Notes: a model not told the origin generated them from the sequence alone. Positions 26,037 through 35,534 are shown, counted from the first letter of the stretch. The stretch: 43,943 nucleotides of DNA from Fibrobacter succinogenes (GCA_902800345.1 CADCDO010000047.1:1-43943); one strand, 5' to 3'. Program-made: numbers and translations.

Positions 26037-27323
26037 ATGAATCATCAATTAAGCGAGAGTTTGTTTGCAGAGGCGAAAACGCTCATGCCGGGTGGCGTGA
26101 ACAGCCCGGTGCGCGCATTTGGCAACGTGGGGGCGACACCTCCGTTTATTGCCCGCGCGAAGGGCAGCCACATCTATGATGTCGATGGAAACGATTACAT
26201 CGATTACGTGGGCAGCTGGGGGCCGATGCTCCTGGGCCATGCGCATGATGCTGTTATAAATGCCGTTGCCGAAACGGCGAAGAACGGGCTTAGCTTTGGC
26301 GCCCCGTGCGGCTTGGAATCGGAACTCGCGAAGCTCGTGATGAGCCTCGTGCCAAGCGTCGAGATGATCCGCATGGTGAACAGCGGGACCGAAGCGACGA
26401 TGAGCGCCATCCGTGCGGCACGCGGTTTTACCGGACGCGACAAGATTGTGAAGTTCGAAGGCTGCTATCACGGCCACAGCGATAGCCTCTTGATCAAGGC
26501 GGGTTCGGGCATGCTTACGACGGGCAAGCCTAGCAGCAAGGGCGTGCCCGCCGACCTCGCGAAGTACACGCTCACGCTCCAGTATAACGACGTGGCGGGC
26601 GTGAAAGAACTCTTCGACAAGATTGGCGACGAAATCGCGGGCGTGATTGTGGAACCTGTGGCCGGCAACATGGGCGTTGTACCGGCGAAGCCCGAGTTCT
26701 TGCAGACGCTTTCGGATGAAACGAAAAAGCACGGCGCGCTTTTGATCGTCGATGAAGTCATGACCGGCTTCCGCGTGGGAATCCACTGTGCGCAGGGCCT
26801 GTACGGCATCAAGCCGGACCTTACGACGTTCGGCAAGATTATCGGCGGCGGCATGCCGGTGGGCGCTTATGGCGGCCGCCTGGACGTGATGCAACAGATT
26901 GCTCCGCTCGGTGGAATCTACCAGGCGGGTACGCTTTCGGGCAATCCGGTCGCGATGGCGGCGGGATTAACGACGATGCGCGAACTTTCGACGCATCCCG
27001 AATATTACGTGCACGCCGAAGCGATGACGAAACGCCTGATCGCAGGCCTCCAGGACGCGGCGGCCTCAGCGGGTGTCGCGATTTCTGCGAACCAGGTAGG
27101 GTCCATGGGCTGCATCTTCTTTACCGAAGGCCCGGTCGAATGCTTTGCCGACGTGCAAAAATCCGACTTGGAACTCTTCCGTCGCTATTTCCTCGGGATG
27201 CTCGACGAAGGATTCTACTTTGCCCCGAGCCAGTTCGAAGCGATTTTCGTGAGCGCCGCGCACTCCGAAGACGAAATCGACCGCACGGTGGATGCCGCAA
27301 AGCGTGTTTTTCGGAACTTGTGA
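26037..27323 (+). CDS. hemL: Glutamate-1-semialdehyde 2,1-aminomutase
   Basis: HemL is a PLP enzyme that makes 5-aminolevulinate from glutamate-1-semialdehyde in the C5 pathway, feeding HemB. The 428 residues show the N-terminal [13 protein letters not shown], the cofactor site region [12 protein letters not shown] and YHGHSDS, the Asp of [10 protein letters not shown], and the Schiff-base lysine K267 in [14 protein letters not shown]. All family landmarks are present. An AAGGA site lies about 8 bases before the ATG. With hemB and the MscS gene it forms a tight three-gene run. Confidence 0.97.
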   Translation: MNHQLSESLFAEAKTLMPGGVNSPVRAFGNVGATPPFIARAKGSHIYDVDGNDYIDYVGSWGPMLLGHAHDAVINAVAETAKNGLSFGAPCGLESELAKLVMSLVPSVEMIRMVNSGTEATMSAIRAARGFTGRDKIVKFEGCYHGHSDSLLIKAGSGMLTTGKPSSKGVPADLAKYTLTLQYNDVAGVKELFDKIGDEIAGVIVEPVAGNMGVVPAKPEFLQTLSDETKKHGALLIVDEVMTGFRVGIHCAQGLYGIKPDLTTFGKIIGGGMPVGAYGGRLDVMQQIAPLGGIYQAGTLSGNPVAMAAGLTTMRELSTHPEYYVHAEAMTKRLIAGLQDAAASAGVAISANQVGSMGCIFFTEGPVECFADVQKSDLELFRRYFLGMLDEGFYFAPSQFEAIFVSAAHSEDEIDRTVDAAKRVFRNL

Positions 27324-27398
27324 AAAAAAATTGAATTGCCGATATGATAAATAGATTATTTTTTTCAACCAGTTCATGTTTATAACAAGGAGATGAAT

Positions 27399-27713
27399 AT
27401 GAAAAAGTTGGCTCTTATTGCCGCTCTTGGTGCTGCCGCAATTTTCACTGCCTGTGGCGATGATGATGAAGACATTTCCGGATCGTCTGTTCAAATGGAT
27501 TGCAAGGTGACTACCACTGATAATTCTGCAACCGCTACGATGTCGGCTGCCGGTTTTACCTCATCGACGACATTTACGGTTACCGAAACGGGTTATAGAA
27601 TGTCTTACGGTGGCTATGATGCCGAAAAATATGAACCAATGGACATTAATGGCTCATACTCCAAGGACGATATGGTGGATATGGCCAACCAGGTCTGTGA
27701 AATGTACAAGTAA
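27399..27713 (+). CDS. Small lipoprotein, function unknown
   Basis: This is a predicted lipoprotein of 104 residues. The signal ends IFTAC with the lipidated Cys at 19, followed by an acidic GDDDED stretch like that of the lipoprotein at 1790. The mature part has two Cys (MDCKV and NQVCEMY) near its ends that may pair, and a Thr/Ser-rich middle. ATG 27399 is preferred over the ATG at 27393 because AAGGAG lies 6 bases before it. A terminator follows. Confidence 0.8.
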   Translation: MKKLALIAALGAAAIFTACGDDDEDISGSSVQMDCKVTTTDNSATATMSAAGFTSSTTFTVTETGYRMSYGGYDAEKYEPMDINGSYSKDDMVDMANQVCEMYK

Positions 27714-27740
27714 CGGTTAGCTTTTCAAGTCATGTTACGG

Positions 27741-27771
27741 CGGCGAAGGAAAACTTCGCCGTTATTTTTTT
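27741..27771. terminator. Bidirectional intrinsic terminator
   Basis: CGGCGAAG (27741-27748) pairs with CTTCGCCG (27754-27761), followed by a T run. It lies between convergent genes; the stop region of the minus-strand gene abuts it. Confidence 0.85.
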
Positions 27772-30700
27772 CCGACGAGTTCCGAGGCGAGCTTCTTCAT
27801 TCCGTTGAAGTCCCACTTGCCGCTTCCGAGCTTCGGGATGGCTTCGACACAGAATACGGAACCCGGCTGCATGAGCGGCGGAATGCCCGACTTGCGCAAG
27901 CTTCTCGAAATCTCTTCGGTATCAACGCTTGCGTCGCCCTTCACGAGGAGCACGATACGTTCGCCCTTGACGGAATCCGGCACGGCGGTAATCGCGAATT
28001 CGTGTTCGCCCATGATGCCCGTTTCGGCAATGCGGAGTTCCACGGCGGTGAGAGAAATCATTTCGCCGCCGAGCTTCGCGAAGCGGCTGTAGCGGCCGAG
28101 AATCTTGATAAATCCGTCTTCGGTGATGGTGCACTTGTCGCCGGTCTTGTACCAACGGCGACCGTCGATTTCGATAACGACAGCATCGGTCTTTGTTTCG
28201 TCCCTGAGGTACCCCTTCATGACTTGCGGGCCTGTCACGACGAGCATGCCTTCTTCGCCCGGGGCCAAGAACTCGTTTGTTTCGGGGTTGATGATAGCGC
28301 CTGTTGAACCGGGTACAATCATACCGATACTCGATGGATCACAGCATTTTTCCATCGTCAAGAAGTCGTCCAGCAAAACGTTCGGGGCGTTGAGCGTGGC
28401 AAGCGGCGTGAGTTCCGTGCAGCCGTAGCCTTCGTAAATATCCTTGCCGAACTTGAGCTTGAACGTTTCTCGCATTTCGGGGCGGAGCTTTTCGGCACCG
28501 GCAATCACGTAACGCAGGGAGTCGAGGCACATCGGGTGGACCCAGCGGTTGATGGCGATGGCGCGGAGGAACGTCGGCGTACCCATGAGGATGCTTGCCT
28601 TGTATTCAGCGCAAACACGGGCGAGCGTCTTGATGTCGGTCGGGTCCGGGCAGAGCACTATCGGAACGCCATCCAAGAGGGGCATCATGAACGTCATCGT
28701 GAAACCGAACGAATGGAATAGCGGCAGAATGTCGGTCATCACGTCGGTGCGGCGAAGCCGGATGATATGGTCGCCTTGCTGTGCGTTTGCAATCACGTTC
28801 TTGTGCGTGAGTTCCACACCCTTGGGGTGCCCTTCGGAGCCTGAGCTGAACAAGATGACGGCATCGTCGTTCAACTTGGCCGTCGTAAACCAGAGGTCTC
28901 TCAAAAGCTTTTTGGGGAACGCAAAGACGATGAACGCATCGAGGAGTCTGCAGAATGTGCTGATTTTCTGTTCTTCTTCGTCAATGTAGAACATCTGGCA
29001 TTTGTCGGCGAGCTGCTTGAAGTCCGGGTTTTTGCCGCAGAGCTTGTCGAAGAAGGCTCGTGACGTGACGATTGTCGAAAGTTCGGCCTTGTCGATGCAG
29101 CCGATGAGCGTATCGACAGGCGAGGTGTAGTTCAAGTTGACCGTCGTCTTTCCGCAGCCGAGAATAGACATGATGCCGAGAGCGGCGTCGCGGCTCGTGG
29201 GGAGCATGAAGCCTACATTCTGGTCGTTTCTGGTGAGCGACTTTATTTTTTTGCCGAAGTGGTGGCAGAGGCGGATCATTTCGTAACCGTTCACGTGGCG
29301 GCCGGCCGGGTCGATCAATATCGGGCGGGAACGGCGCTTGCGCATTGCACGGTACCAAAGCGGGATGATGCTTGCGGAGTGGTCCATCGCGATGTTCCAG
29401 ATGTCGGTCCCTAGAATCTGCAAGTCCTTGCGGATGACGTCTTCGGGGGTGGTGGCGGGCATCGCCTTGCCAAATCCGACGCTGATGACGCGGTTGAAAT
29501 ACTGCGGACGGTTCACGCATTCAGACGCATGACTGTAGCGGCTGCCCCAGAGACCTTGTATGTAGAACGGGACGAGCTGAGCGTTGGTACCTTCAATAGC
29601 CTTGGAATAGTCGAGCGAAAACTTGGATACAAACGGGGTCTTCGAAACTTCGCCTTCGGGGAAGATGACGACCGCTTCACCGTTCAGGAGGGCTTCATGG
29701 ATCTTTTCCATGGCTTCGCCCGGGTCGCGGCGATTGATGTTGATGAGGCTCTTGCCGTGGGCGAACCAGCGCAAGTACCAGTCTGCAAAAGTGTTCCTGT
29801 TGCTCGCGATGAGGAGCGGGCGGGGGCTTGCCATCTGGAGAACCGCCCAGTCGATAAAGCTGTAGTGCGGGCCCACCAAAAGGAGCGGTCCGGATTCGGG
29901 AATGTTCTGTACGCCGTGGACCTTGACCTTGTAGCGGAACACGAACGCGAATGCGAAACGGAGACCGGCGCGCAAAAGCGTCATCGGGGTGCGCTTGAGC
30001 GTGAACACGAACGTGAGCGCGAGAATCACGGCGAGGAAGAACAACTGCTTGTGGAGACTCAGTTCCGTCATGAGGAAAAGGATGACTTGGAAACCGAGCA
30101 GCACGAACAAGAAACTCATCTGGATCATGAACGACACGGCGTGGATTCGGCCGGACGTGTCGGGACGCGTCATGTTCTGGATGACGGTTCGGAGAATGAC
30201 GAACGCGGAACCCGCCCAGAATGCGATGAACGCATAGAGAAACGCGAGAACGTACTGGTTGTTGATGAACGGCGTCACGATCATCGTGATGGACGACGCT
30301 ATGGCCGCGATGGGGATAAGCCCTGTTTCAACAAAGTTCTTGGAAGATTTTGCAGCACTGATGGCGCCGATGATGTAGGCGATACCCGTAAAGATGAACG
30401 TCCACTGGAAAAGAGTCGTGTTCTGCGTTCCCGTCATGTTCTGCGAAATCATGATGATGAACTGCGTCACTCCCCAAAAAGCAGCAATGCCAAGCATCGA
30501 GAGCCTGAGCATGGGGTTTGACCAAGTGGAAGAAAAGTTGCGTCTGGGGGAGCGGAGCTTCAGGAACTTGTTCTGCTTGTTGATGCGGATGCAGAACGAC
30601 GAAATGGCCGTGACGAGCGCGACTCCCGAAAGAATGAAGGGGAGCATCGTGTAGCTGATGTTAGATGAATTTTCGGGACTGTACCTGTAAGTGATGGCCG

Positions 30701-31160
30701 AAATGATGGTGATGCCAAGAGCCATGAACGACAAATGGTTCGCATTGATCTTGACCAGATCGTTACCGTCGGTGATTTCCTTCATGATGCCAATCTTTGC
30801 GGGATTAAAGATTGCGAGGAAAATGCCGTACAGGAACAATAGCGCAAATGCGCCGAAGCCCAGCTTATCGCCAAAGAAAAACGCAATCAGTAAGACCGAG
30901 ATGGCCATGCCGATGGAGGACCAGCCCATGACCTTGCTCTTGGGGTAGCGCCCGGCAAAGAAACTCGCGACGTGCATCATGACGATACTCGGCGAGAACA
31001 TGGCAAATTGGAGCAAGAGGCTTAACCAAAAAAAGCGGGTCCCTTCGGAATTGAATGTTATCCAACGCTGAAAATGGATAAACAACCCCAACTGCATGAA
31101 TGAACTGAGAAAAACGGCAATGTAGTAGGGAACTTCGCCAGCGCAAGTAGTACGTTTCAT
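27762..31160 (-). CDS. aas: Fused MFS (LplT-like) transporter, PlsC acyltransferase and acyl-ACP synthetase (Aas-like)
   Basis: This is a three-part protein of about 1132 residues for lysophospholipid salvage and acyl transfer. Residues 1-400 form a 10-12-helix MFS transporter like LplT (FNPAKIGIMKEI). Residues about 410-600 form a PlsC acyltransferase with HYSFIDW (the H-x4-D motif) and FPEGEVSK. Residues about 620-1130 form an AMP-binding acyl-activating enzyme with LFSSGSEGHPKGVELTH, a YGCTELTP core and YKTGDKC. In E. coli, lplT and aas are separate adjacent genes; the three-domain fusion is known in other bacteria. The frame is open to a TTG at 31178, but ATG 31160 with AAAGG 5 bases upstream is the better start. 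Confidence 0.9.
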   Translation of the reverse strand: MKRTTCAGEVPYYIAVFLSSFMQLGLFIHFQRWITFNSEGTRFFWLSLLLQFAMFSPSIVMMHVASFFAGRYPKSKVMGWSSIGMAISVLLIAFFFGDKLGFGAFALLFLYGIFLAIFNPAKIGIMKEITDGNDLVKINANHLSFMALGITIISAITYRYSPENSSNISYTMLPFILSGVALVTAISSFCIRINKQNKFLKLRSPRRNFSSTWSNPMLRLSMLGIAAFWGVTQFIIMISQNMTGTQNTTLFQWTFIFTGIAYIIGAISAAKSSKNFVETGLIPIAAIASSITMIVTPFINNQYVLAFLYAFIAFWAGSAFVILRTVIQNMTRPDTSGRIHAVSFMIQMSFLFVLLGFQVILFLMTELSLHKQLFFLAVILALTFVFTLKRTPMTLLRAGLRFAFAFVFRYKVKVHGVQNIPESGPLLLVGPHYSFIDWAVLQMASPRPLLIASNRNTFADWYLRWFAHGKSLININRRDPGEAMEKIHEALLNGEAVVIFPEGEVSKTPFVSKFSLDYSKAIEGTNAQLVPFYIQGLWGSRYSHASECVNRPQYFNRVISVGFGKAMPATTPEDVIRKDLQILGTDIWNIAMDHSASIIPLWYRAMRKRRSRPILIDPAGRHVNGYEMIRLCHHFGKKIKSLTRNDQNVGFMLPTSRDAALGIMSILGCGKTTVNLNYTSPVDTLIGCIDKAELSTIVTSRAFFDKLCGKNPDFKQLADKCQMFYIDEEEQKISTFCRLLDAFIVFAFPKKLLRDLWFTTAKLNDDAVILFSSGSEGHPKGVELTHKNVIANAQQGDHIIRLRRTDVMTDILPLFHSFGFTMTFMMPLLDGVPIVLCPDPTDIKTLARVCAEYKASILMGTPTFLRAIAINRWVHPMCLDSLRYVIAGAEKLRPEMRETFKLKFGKDIYEGYGCTELTPLATLNAPNVLLDDFLTMEKCCDPSSIGMIVPGSTGAIINPETNEFLAPGEEGMLVVTGPQVMKGYLRDETKTDAVVIEIDGRRWYKTGDKCTITEDGFIKILGRYSRFAKLGGEMISLTAVELRIAETGIMGEHEFAITAVPDSVKGERIVLLVKGDASVDTEEISRSLRKSGIPPLMQPGSVFCVEAIPKLGSGKWDFNGMKKLASELVGKK

Positions 31161-31663
31161 AAAGCCTTTAACAGTCAATTTGTCTTTAGCGAACGCGTCC
31201 CTAAAGACATGAAATTGTCCTTTCGAAATAAAAAGTTATCAAAATGTTGGGGTAAATATAGCAAAGTCTTTGCCCCGGTTGACCGTGTTAGAGACATCGA
31301 TTTGATGGATTTGCGTGATTTCCCGTCATGGTTATCTGCCAGGAACCTTTGGGCAAAATGGATTGTATATGAGCCGTTGCATTCGACTTGGCAATCTAGT
31401 CGATGTTTTTTATTTGGAGATGAACGTGATATTTTACTCGGGAATGTTGGAACCGCTTTTTAGGGTGAGAATTGAAAATCGAATCAAAAATTCGGCATTG
31501 AAAATCTGTAAAATAAATTTAGAAAATATGTTTTGAAAGTAAAATATTATAAACAAATGTTCGTTTTTTGATGATAAATGCGATTTTTATAAATTTATAT
31601 ATAATGTAATAAAAAAAAACATTTTTCTGGTGGTTTATTGAAATAGTAAATTATTTTTATTAG
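31161..31663. other. Intergenic stretch, no supported gene
   Basis: The first half (to about 31460) has mid-GC sequence with two short overlapping frames that match nothing I recognise and lack ribosome sites. The second half (31500-31660) is very AT-rich. It marks the left edge of the AT-rich island. Confidence 0.6.
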
Positions 31664-31828
31664 AACAAGAGGCTGATTTTTGGTCCAACTCGACCTTTGT
31701 ATGTTTTCCCTGTGAATAATAAATATGGGAGATTGATATATGTAGGAAACTATGTAATGGATGGAGGAAGTTGGGCTGTTTACAAAGCAGGGCGCTATTT
31801 AGGTGCTGTGAATCAGGCTATTTACTAA
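31664..31828 (+). pseudogene. Headless C-terminal fragment preceding the first family C gene
   Basis: An open frame without a usable start encodes a 54-residue end, including IFGPTRPLYVFPVNN, YVMDGGSWAVYKAGR and the terminus YLGAVNQAIY. A stop lies directly before it. It ends 14 bases before the secreted protein gene at 31843. It looks like the displaced C-terminus of a larger protein; I do not recognise the domain. Confidence 0.5.
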
Positions 31829-31842
31829 ATTGGGGAGGAATG

Positions 31843-32667
31843 ATGTTTCACTGTAGTACGATAGTTAGTATTGTTTTATTTTTCCTTTGCAATGTTTGGG
31901 CACAAAATGTGCTACAGAAAGGAAAAGATTTTTTTTATTTAAAAGAAAAAGTTGCATCGCGCTGTAACTTTTCTTATGTTGATGAATTTATTTATGATAT
32001 CGATTTAAAGGTGGATGAAAAAGATTGTACTCATGGAAATTGTACTTTTGAACTTAGTGGCTTATATAATCGTTTGCCACCTAAGAAGGGATGCCTAGAA
32101 TCTTCTTTTGTTGAAGTTGGGTTGAAATACAATGAGAAAAATTTCATCCCTATTTGTGATTTCGTTAAATACAGCAAACCATTAAATATGGAAAAAACTG
32201 GAATGTTGTCGTTTTTGCGTGAAGGGCTATGCTTGTATAAAGTTGTGAATAAAAGCAATTTTGTTCAGAATGATTACAAATATAGATTTGGCGTCATGAA
32301 AATAATAAAAGACTCAACGAATTCACTTATTGCTGAAAATAGAAGTGACGCATACTGCAAACAAGGCGAATGCGAAATGGATCTTGTGTTTCACTCCTGT
32401 GATACAAAGAAATGTCATTTTTCTATTGCTCAAAAGGGTGCGCTTTATAGCTCGTCATCTAAAGTCTCAATATATCCATTATGTGATTTTGTTGAAATAA
32501 AAAGAGCTTTTGATTCTGAAACAATGTCGCTAGGGACGATTTCTGCAACAAAATCTGGATTATGTGAATTAAGAGTGTTAAATAAATCTGGTAATTATAA
32601 AATTCCGATTGCAATTCCAGATGATATGCATGATATGCCTAAGTCTTCTAAAAGTTGGAAAGAGTAG
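31843..32667 (+). CDS. Cys-rich exported protein, family C member 1
   Basis: This is a secreted protein of 274 residues with a signal peptide ending NVWAQ. Two similar halves each contain a PICDFV or PLCDFV motif (YNEKNFIPICDFVKY; VSIYPLCDFVEI) and a Cys-bearing G-LC segment, suggesting an internal duplication. About a dozen Cys imply disulfides. It is homologous to the gene at 35982 (shared KYN-KNFIP-CDFV, FGVM-IVK, FHSC and IP-DM-D-P blocks). GGGGAGG lies about 5 bases before ATG 31843. The gene is AT-rich. In context it could be an exported immunity-type protein for the fragment upstream; that is inference and no function is known. Confidence 0.7.
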   Translation: MFHCSTIVSIVLFFLCNVWAQNVLQKGKDFFYLKEKVASRCNFSYVDEFIYDIDLKVDEKDCTHGNCTFELSGLYNRLPPKKGCLESSFVEVGLKYNEKNFIPICDFVKYSKPLNMEKTGMLSFLREGLCLYKVVNKSNFVQNDYKYRFGVMKIIKDSTNSLIAENRSDAYCKQGECEMDLVFHSCDTKKCHFSIAQKGALYSSSSKVSIYPLCDFVEIKRAFDSETMSLGTISATKSGLCELRVLNKSGNYKIPIAIPDDMHDMPKSSKSWKE

Positions 32668-32668
32668 T

Positions 32669-32881
32669 GACAAGTATAACAATGTCGTATATAAAAATTC
32701 CGAACTTGGTCAACTTCTAAAGATTACTACATTCACAAGTATGCCCTCCAACATTACCCTTGATGACGTCGATAGCGAAAAAGCGTTTGCGAACGTGGAA
32801 CTTGTCTGGATATGTAAGCAACCCCGTTATCAGGCGTATGCGAATTGGCAATCTAGACTTGTTATAGAAGGAGCGTATTGA
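32669..32881 (+). pseudogene. Linker-plus-tail fragment (TSMPSNITLDDVDSEKAF linker)
   Basis: Immediately after the previous stop, a frame without its own start encodes VVYKNSELGQLLKITTF, then TSMPSNITLDDVDSEKAF, then a variable end VWICKQPRYQAYANWQSR and VIEGAY. The first two parts recur nearly base for base at 35640-35760, whereas the tail is unique. Linker codons are visibly richer in GC than the flanking genes. It stops 1 base before the next ATG. It looks like a displaced effector-type C-terminus. Confidence 0.55.
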
Positions 32882-32882
32882 T

Positions 32883-33416
32883 ATGAGGTATGTTGTTTTG
32901 TTTGTTTTTTTATTCATTTCTGTTGCCATCTCTAATGAAAAAATTGCTGATGTATGCAATGGAATGGGTTGCGTGTCATCGAATTTCGCAAATTGTGATT
33001 TGTATTTTGATGGTGAATTGCAAAAGATTGTTTTGAAAAAGGAAAATCGTTTATGTAAGGACAAATTCATCATTCAAAAAAAGAACTTGCTTATTTCTTT
33101 TTGTCGTTCTAGTATAGATTCCATATGCGCCCGAAATAAAATGAACGATAAACTTTTTGTTTGCCAAAATAGAGAAACTCATATTTTGGAGAGTGCGTTT
33201 TATGAAAAAAGTGATTCAGTTTCTCAAAATTTATTATTCGAGTTGGCGTTGAAAGGAAAATTTAGTGTGATAAAGGATGACAAATCCGTTGACAATGCCT
33301 ATTATGCGAAGAAATATAGTCTCTATTGTCAAGTCGGAGGGCAGAGAGGAGAAATGATTTTTTTGGATAATGAAAACTGGTTGCTTTTTAGGAAGAATTA
33401 TTGGTTATGGTTTTAA
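32883..33416 (+). CDS. Small exported Cys-containing protein, family C-like member 3
   Basis: This is a 177-residue secreted protein with a signal peptide (MRYVVLFVFLFISVAIS). Its early part (CDLYFDGELQKIVLKKENRLCKDKF) resembles the same region of the exported protein at 35982 (CELYY, ISLKIDGNKCKDDF), so it may be a short relative of family C. It ends in an aromatic stretch (LFRKNYWLWF). Its ATG comes 1 base after the stop of the linker-tail fragment, with GGAG 10 bases upstream inside that fragment, implying coupled translation. No function is recognised. Confidence 0.65.
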   Translation: MRYVVLFVFLFISVAISNEKIADVCNGMGCVSSNFANCDLYFDGELQKIVLKKENRLCKDKFIIQKKNLLISFCRSSIDSICARNKMNDKLFVCQNRETHILESAFYEKSDSVSQNLLFELALKGKFSVIKDDKSVDNAYYAKKYSLYCQVGGQRGEMIFLDNENWLLFRKNYWLWF

Positions 33417-33480
33417 CTGGTGTTCCTGTTCTCCACGATGCCGTAAAATGTTACATTGGATGAAGTTATTGGGGTTGCCT
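33417..33480 (+). pseudogene. Degenerate linker remnant
   Basis: The sequence encodes FLFSTMP, a stop, then NVTLDEVIG. It matches the linker remnant at 37919-38038 (FLFSTMPQNITLDEVD) and the TSMPSNITLDDVD linker. The internal TAA shows decay. Confidence 0.5.
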
Positions 33481-33536
33481 ACAATTTTTAAAGTATATTT
33501 TATTTGATGAAGATAAAGATTTTTATTTGAGGTTAA

Positions 33537-33638
33537 TTGGATTCGTTGGTGGCTGTTTGTCCATTGATTGTTTTTTTTGACGATTGCATTGGCGTTCGCT
33601 ATCACAACAGTTTTTCGTTATCGAGGTTTGCATGGTAA
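33537..33638 (+). pseudogene. C-terminal tail fragment overlapping a family B lipoprotein
   Basis: A startless frame ends CIGVRYHNSFSLSRFAW, and its stop overlaps the next start as ATGGTAA. The YxNSFSL...AW ending recurs before other family B genes at 35856, 37083 and 37652. Confidence 0.5.
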
Positions 33639-34126
33639 GGCTTTTTTTATTTGCGACAATTTGTCTAATGCTTTGCTGCTGTTATAGGAATATTGATGGC
33701 TATCGTGTAAATGCGTTTCATAATTACGAGAATCTTTGGGAACATCCTGTTGATTTGGATTCTGATGAAGAGCAAATTATAGATGTTCCTTTTGTTAGAT
33801 ATGGCTATAAGTTTTCTCTTTGTTTTGATCGAGAAAGGGGAAATCCTGTAACTTTGCCTGATAGTGAATTATATCTTAGGCAAGATTCTTTGGATATTTC
33901 TTTTTATTTAGGAGATACTGTCTTTGTTGGAAATCGTGCTTTTGCTTCGTATCCTGATTATAACTGTCCGATAAATGGGCGTTATCTACTCTTTTTTTCT
34001 GTACCAAAAAATTTTAATCGTGAACAAGGAGGACAATTACGAATCAGGGTACGTAAACGCCATTACCTAAAAAATATTCCGAATGCAAGAGTTGTTCTTG
34101 GCTGGGGACGTGGCTCTGGAAAATGA
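33632..34126 (+). CDS. Lipoprotein, family B member 1
   Basis: This is a lipoprotein of 164 residues. The signal ends in LMLCCC (candidate Cys15). The mature part has LWEHPVDLDSDEEQIIDVPFVRYGYKFSLCFD, cited here by its key residues W, P-V-D, VPF and CFD, then DISFYLGDTVF, CPINGRYLL and IPNARVVLGW. The same order is found in the genes at 35016 and 37077. The start is set at ATG 33632, where the upstream tail fragment stops (ATGGTAA), as at the other family B genes. The predicted fold is all-beta with no catalytic motif. Envelope location and tight coupling to a displaced tail suggest an immunity or binding role; this is inference. Confidence 0.7.
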   Translation: MVRLFLFATICLMLCCCYRNIDGYRVNAFHNYENLWEHPVDLDSDEEQIIDVPFVRYGYKFSLCFDRERGNPVTLPDSELYLRQDSLDISFYLGDTVFVGNRAFASYPDYNCPINGRYLLFFSVPKNFNREQGGQLRIRVRKRHYLKNIPNARVVLGWGRGSGK

Positions 34127-34168
34127 CAGTGTAGGCGTTAGTTATCACAAAAGTTTACGCCTGGTAAA

Positions 34169-34383
34169 GTTTGTTCTATGGTTTACGAGCATGAAATTTA
34201 TATATATTGTTGTAGAGATTGTTAAGGGCTAATGGCATGACTGTGAACGAAATGAAAGCTCGAAAAATGGGGTATTTGCCTCATATGTGTGTTGGGGCCG
34301 CTCATCTAATTGTGCCTTCATACCGTGCTGCCGCGCCTAATAACTTTAATCCATGGGCATACAGAAACTATTGGGGATATTAG
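34169..34383. repeat. 215-bp repeated cassette, copy 1
   Basis: This block is nearly identical to 39100-39314, with about four differences. It carries a promoter-like TTTACG and TATATATT, a ribosome site AAGGG and a complete 48-codon frame. Homology stops abruptly at the frame's stop codon; the lipoproteins after it are only distantly alike. Confidence 0.9.
34237..34383 (+). CDS. 48-residue peptide, copy 1
   Basis: This is a small frame from ATG 34237 with AAGGG 8 bases upstream. The product starts MTVNEMKARKMGYLPHMC, has LIVPSYRAAAPNNFNP in the middle and ends WAYRNYWGY. It is rich in aromatic residues and basic, with no signal peptide. A second copy at 39168 differs by one residue (Leu to Trp at position 14). 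Its TAG is followed after one base by the ATG of a family A lipoprotein. It could be a short toxin, a leader peptide, or the displaced C-terminus of a larger protein. It has been kept almost unchanged in two places, which suggests it matters. Confidence 0.55.
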   Translation: MTVNEMKARKMGYLPHMCVGAAHLIVPSYRAAAPNNFNPWAYRNYWGY

Positions 34384-34384
34384 G

Positions 34385-34987
34385 ATGCCTTTGGTGAAAA
34401 ATTTATTTGTGATAGTTGCATCTTTGCTTTTTTCCTCATGCTTTTATTTTGATAAAGCTGAACGGTTATCAATTAGTGGAAATCTTGATGGCCAAAGAGA
34501 ATATCTTGATAATTATGAATTAGAGTATTTTATTGATGGCAAATTGGCTGAGATTAACGTAGCTTATCGAGATTGGAACTTTAAGTGGAACCCAAATGGA
34601 AAATTGAAGTGGTACGCTAAAAGTTATTGCAATGTGTTTTTTAAGGGAGGGGATATTTGGGGCTGTACGAGTACTTTAAGGGGTATGGTTGATTTTGAAA
34701 TATACTTGAAAAATAAAAAGAATGGAAATAAAGTATTGCTAGCAAAAAAGAAGATAGATATGGATGCCTATTACCGTTCTGTCTTGCTTACTCAGGTATA
34801 TTTTGGAACTGATAAAGAACGATATATAGAGAGAAAATATTTTAATGTTGATTGGAATAAAATGCAACCTTTTGTTTTTAAAGACTCAAACGACACTCTT
34901 TACCATTACACAGCGTGGTATTGGGACAAAAGAGACGTGTATGAAAAAGATTTTCCAGATGAACGATATTTTATAGAAATTCCTTGA
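34385..34987 (+). CDS. Lipoprotein, family A member 1
   Basis: This is a lipoprotein of 200 residues whose signal ends LLFSSC (Cys19). Its mature domain matches the gene at 39329: AERLSISGNLDG, a SYCNVFF segment with a second Cys nearby, LLAKKKIDMDAY, VYFGTD, and a strongly conserved end NDTLYHYTAWYWDK. I do not recognise the family. The start is at ATG 34385, one base after the stop of the 48-residue peptide; the frame is open further upstream but that part is the repeat. Both family A genes follow the same peptide, so the pair behaves as a cassette. Confidence 0.7.
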   Translation: MPLVKNLFVIVASLLFSSCFYFDKAERLSISGNLDGQREYLDNYELEYFIDGKLAEINVAYRDWNFKWNPNGKLKWYAKSYCNVFFKGGDIWGCTSTLRGMVDFEIYLKNKKNGNKVLLAKKKIDMDAYYRSVLLTQVYFGTDKERYIERKYFNVDWNKMQPFVFKDSNDTLYHYTAWYWDKRDVYEKDFPDERYFIEIP

Positions 34988-35015
34988 TCGCGGGGATGCT
35001 TACACAGGGTATCTT

Positions 35016-35534
35016 ATGGTAAAAGTTGTATTATTCGTTTTTTTACTTTTTTTCTCTAGTTGTACGTCTCGGCAAATTAGAGCTATAGACCGTTTCATAG
35101 GTGGCATTAAGGTAACAAAATCTTTTCCTATAGACCTGAATAGTAGGGAAAAACATGCATATAGAGTTCATGGTGTTGAAAGACCTTCTATTTTGGGACG
35201 GGGGAGGGGTGGAGCAACTTTCTTTACCATAGCACTATGTGTCGATCGTAAAGATGAAAATCATTGGCCAGCAAGTTCGCCTTTGAAAATAGTTGCGAAA
35301 ACAAAGATTGAAGTAGCGGAATATGCTGATAGTACGTTTAATGAATCGTTAGATGAGACGACGATTTGTTGGAAAGCTGAAGACAGTGATGGATGGAAAC
35401 TTTATGAACAGCTTTTGCCTGCTGACGTAGATTTAGAACAACCATTAACTATAGAATTTCAAATTATAGATGGAGACTCCCTTACATTGAAGGATCTTGT
35501 CAATCCAAGGCTCGTTATTATAACAGGGACATGA
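35016..35534 (+). CDS. Lipoprotein, family B member 2 (diverged)
   Basis: This is a lipoprotein of 172 residues with a signal ending FFSSC (Cys16). The mature part is a distant match to family B in length and order (KSFPIDLNSREKHAYRV, FTIALCVD, LTIEFQI, VNPRLVIITG). Directly upstream a short frame (34996-35022) encodes MLTQGILW and stops in the ATGGTAA overlap with this start. This is the same arrangement as before the genes at 33632 and 37077. Function is unknown; an exported immunity-type protein is one possibility. Confidence 0.65.
   Translation: MVKVVLFVFLLFFSSCTSRQIRAIDRFIGGIKVTKSFPIDLNSREKHAYRVHGVERPSILGRGRGGATFFTIALCVDRKDENHWPASSPLKIVAKTKIEVAEYADSTFNESLDETTICWKAEDSDGWKLYEQLLPADVDLEQPLTIEFQIIDGDSLTLKDLVNPRLVIITGT

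Noticed and set aside
31209..31536. Two overlapping short frames upstream of the island
   Set aside because: No ribosome site, no similarity between them or to island families, and the composition differs from its neighbours; could be a relic but nothing supports a call.
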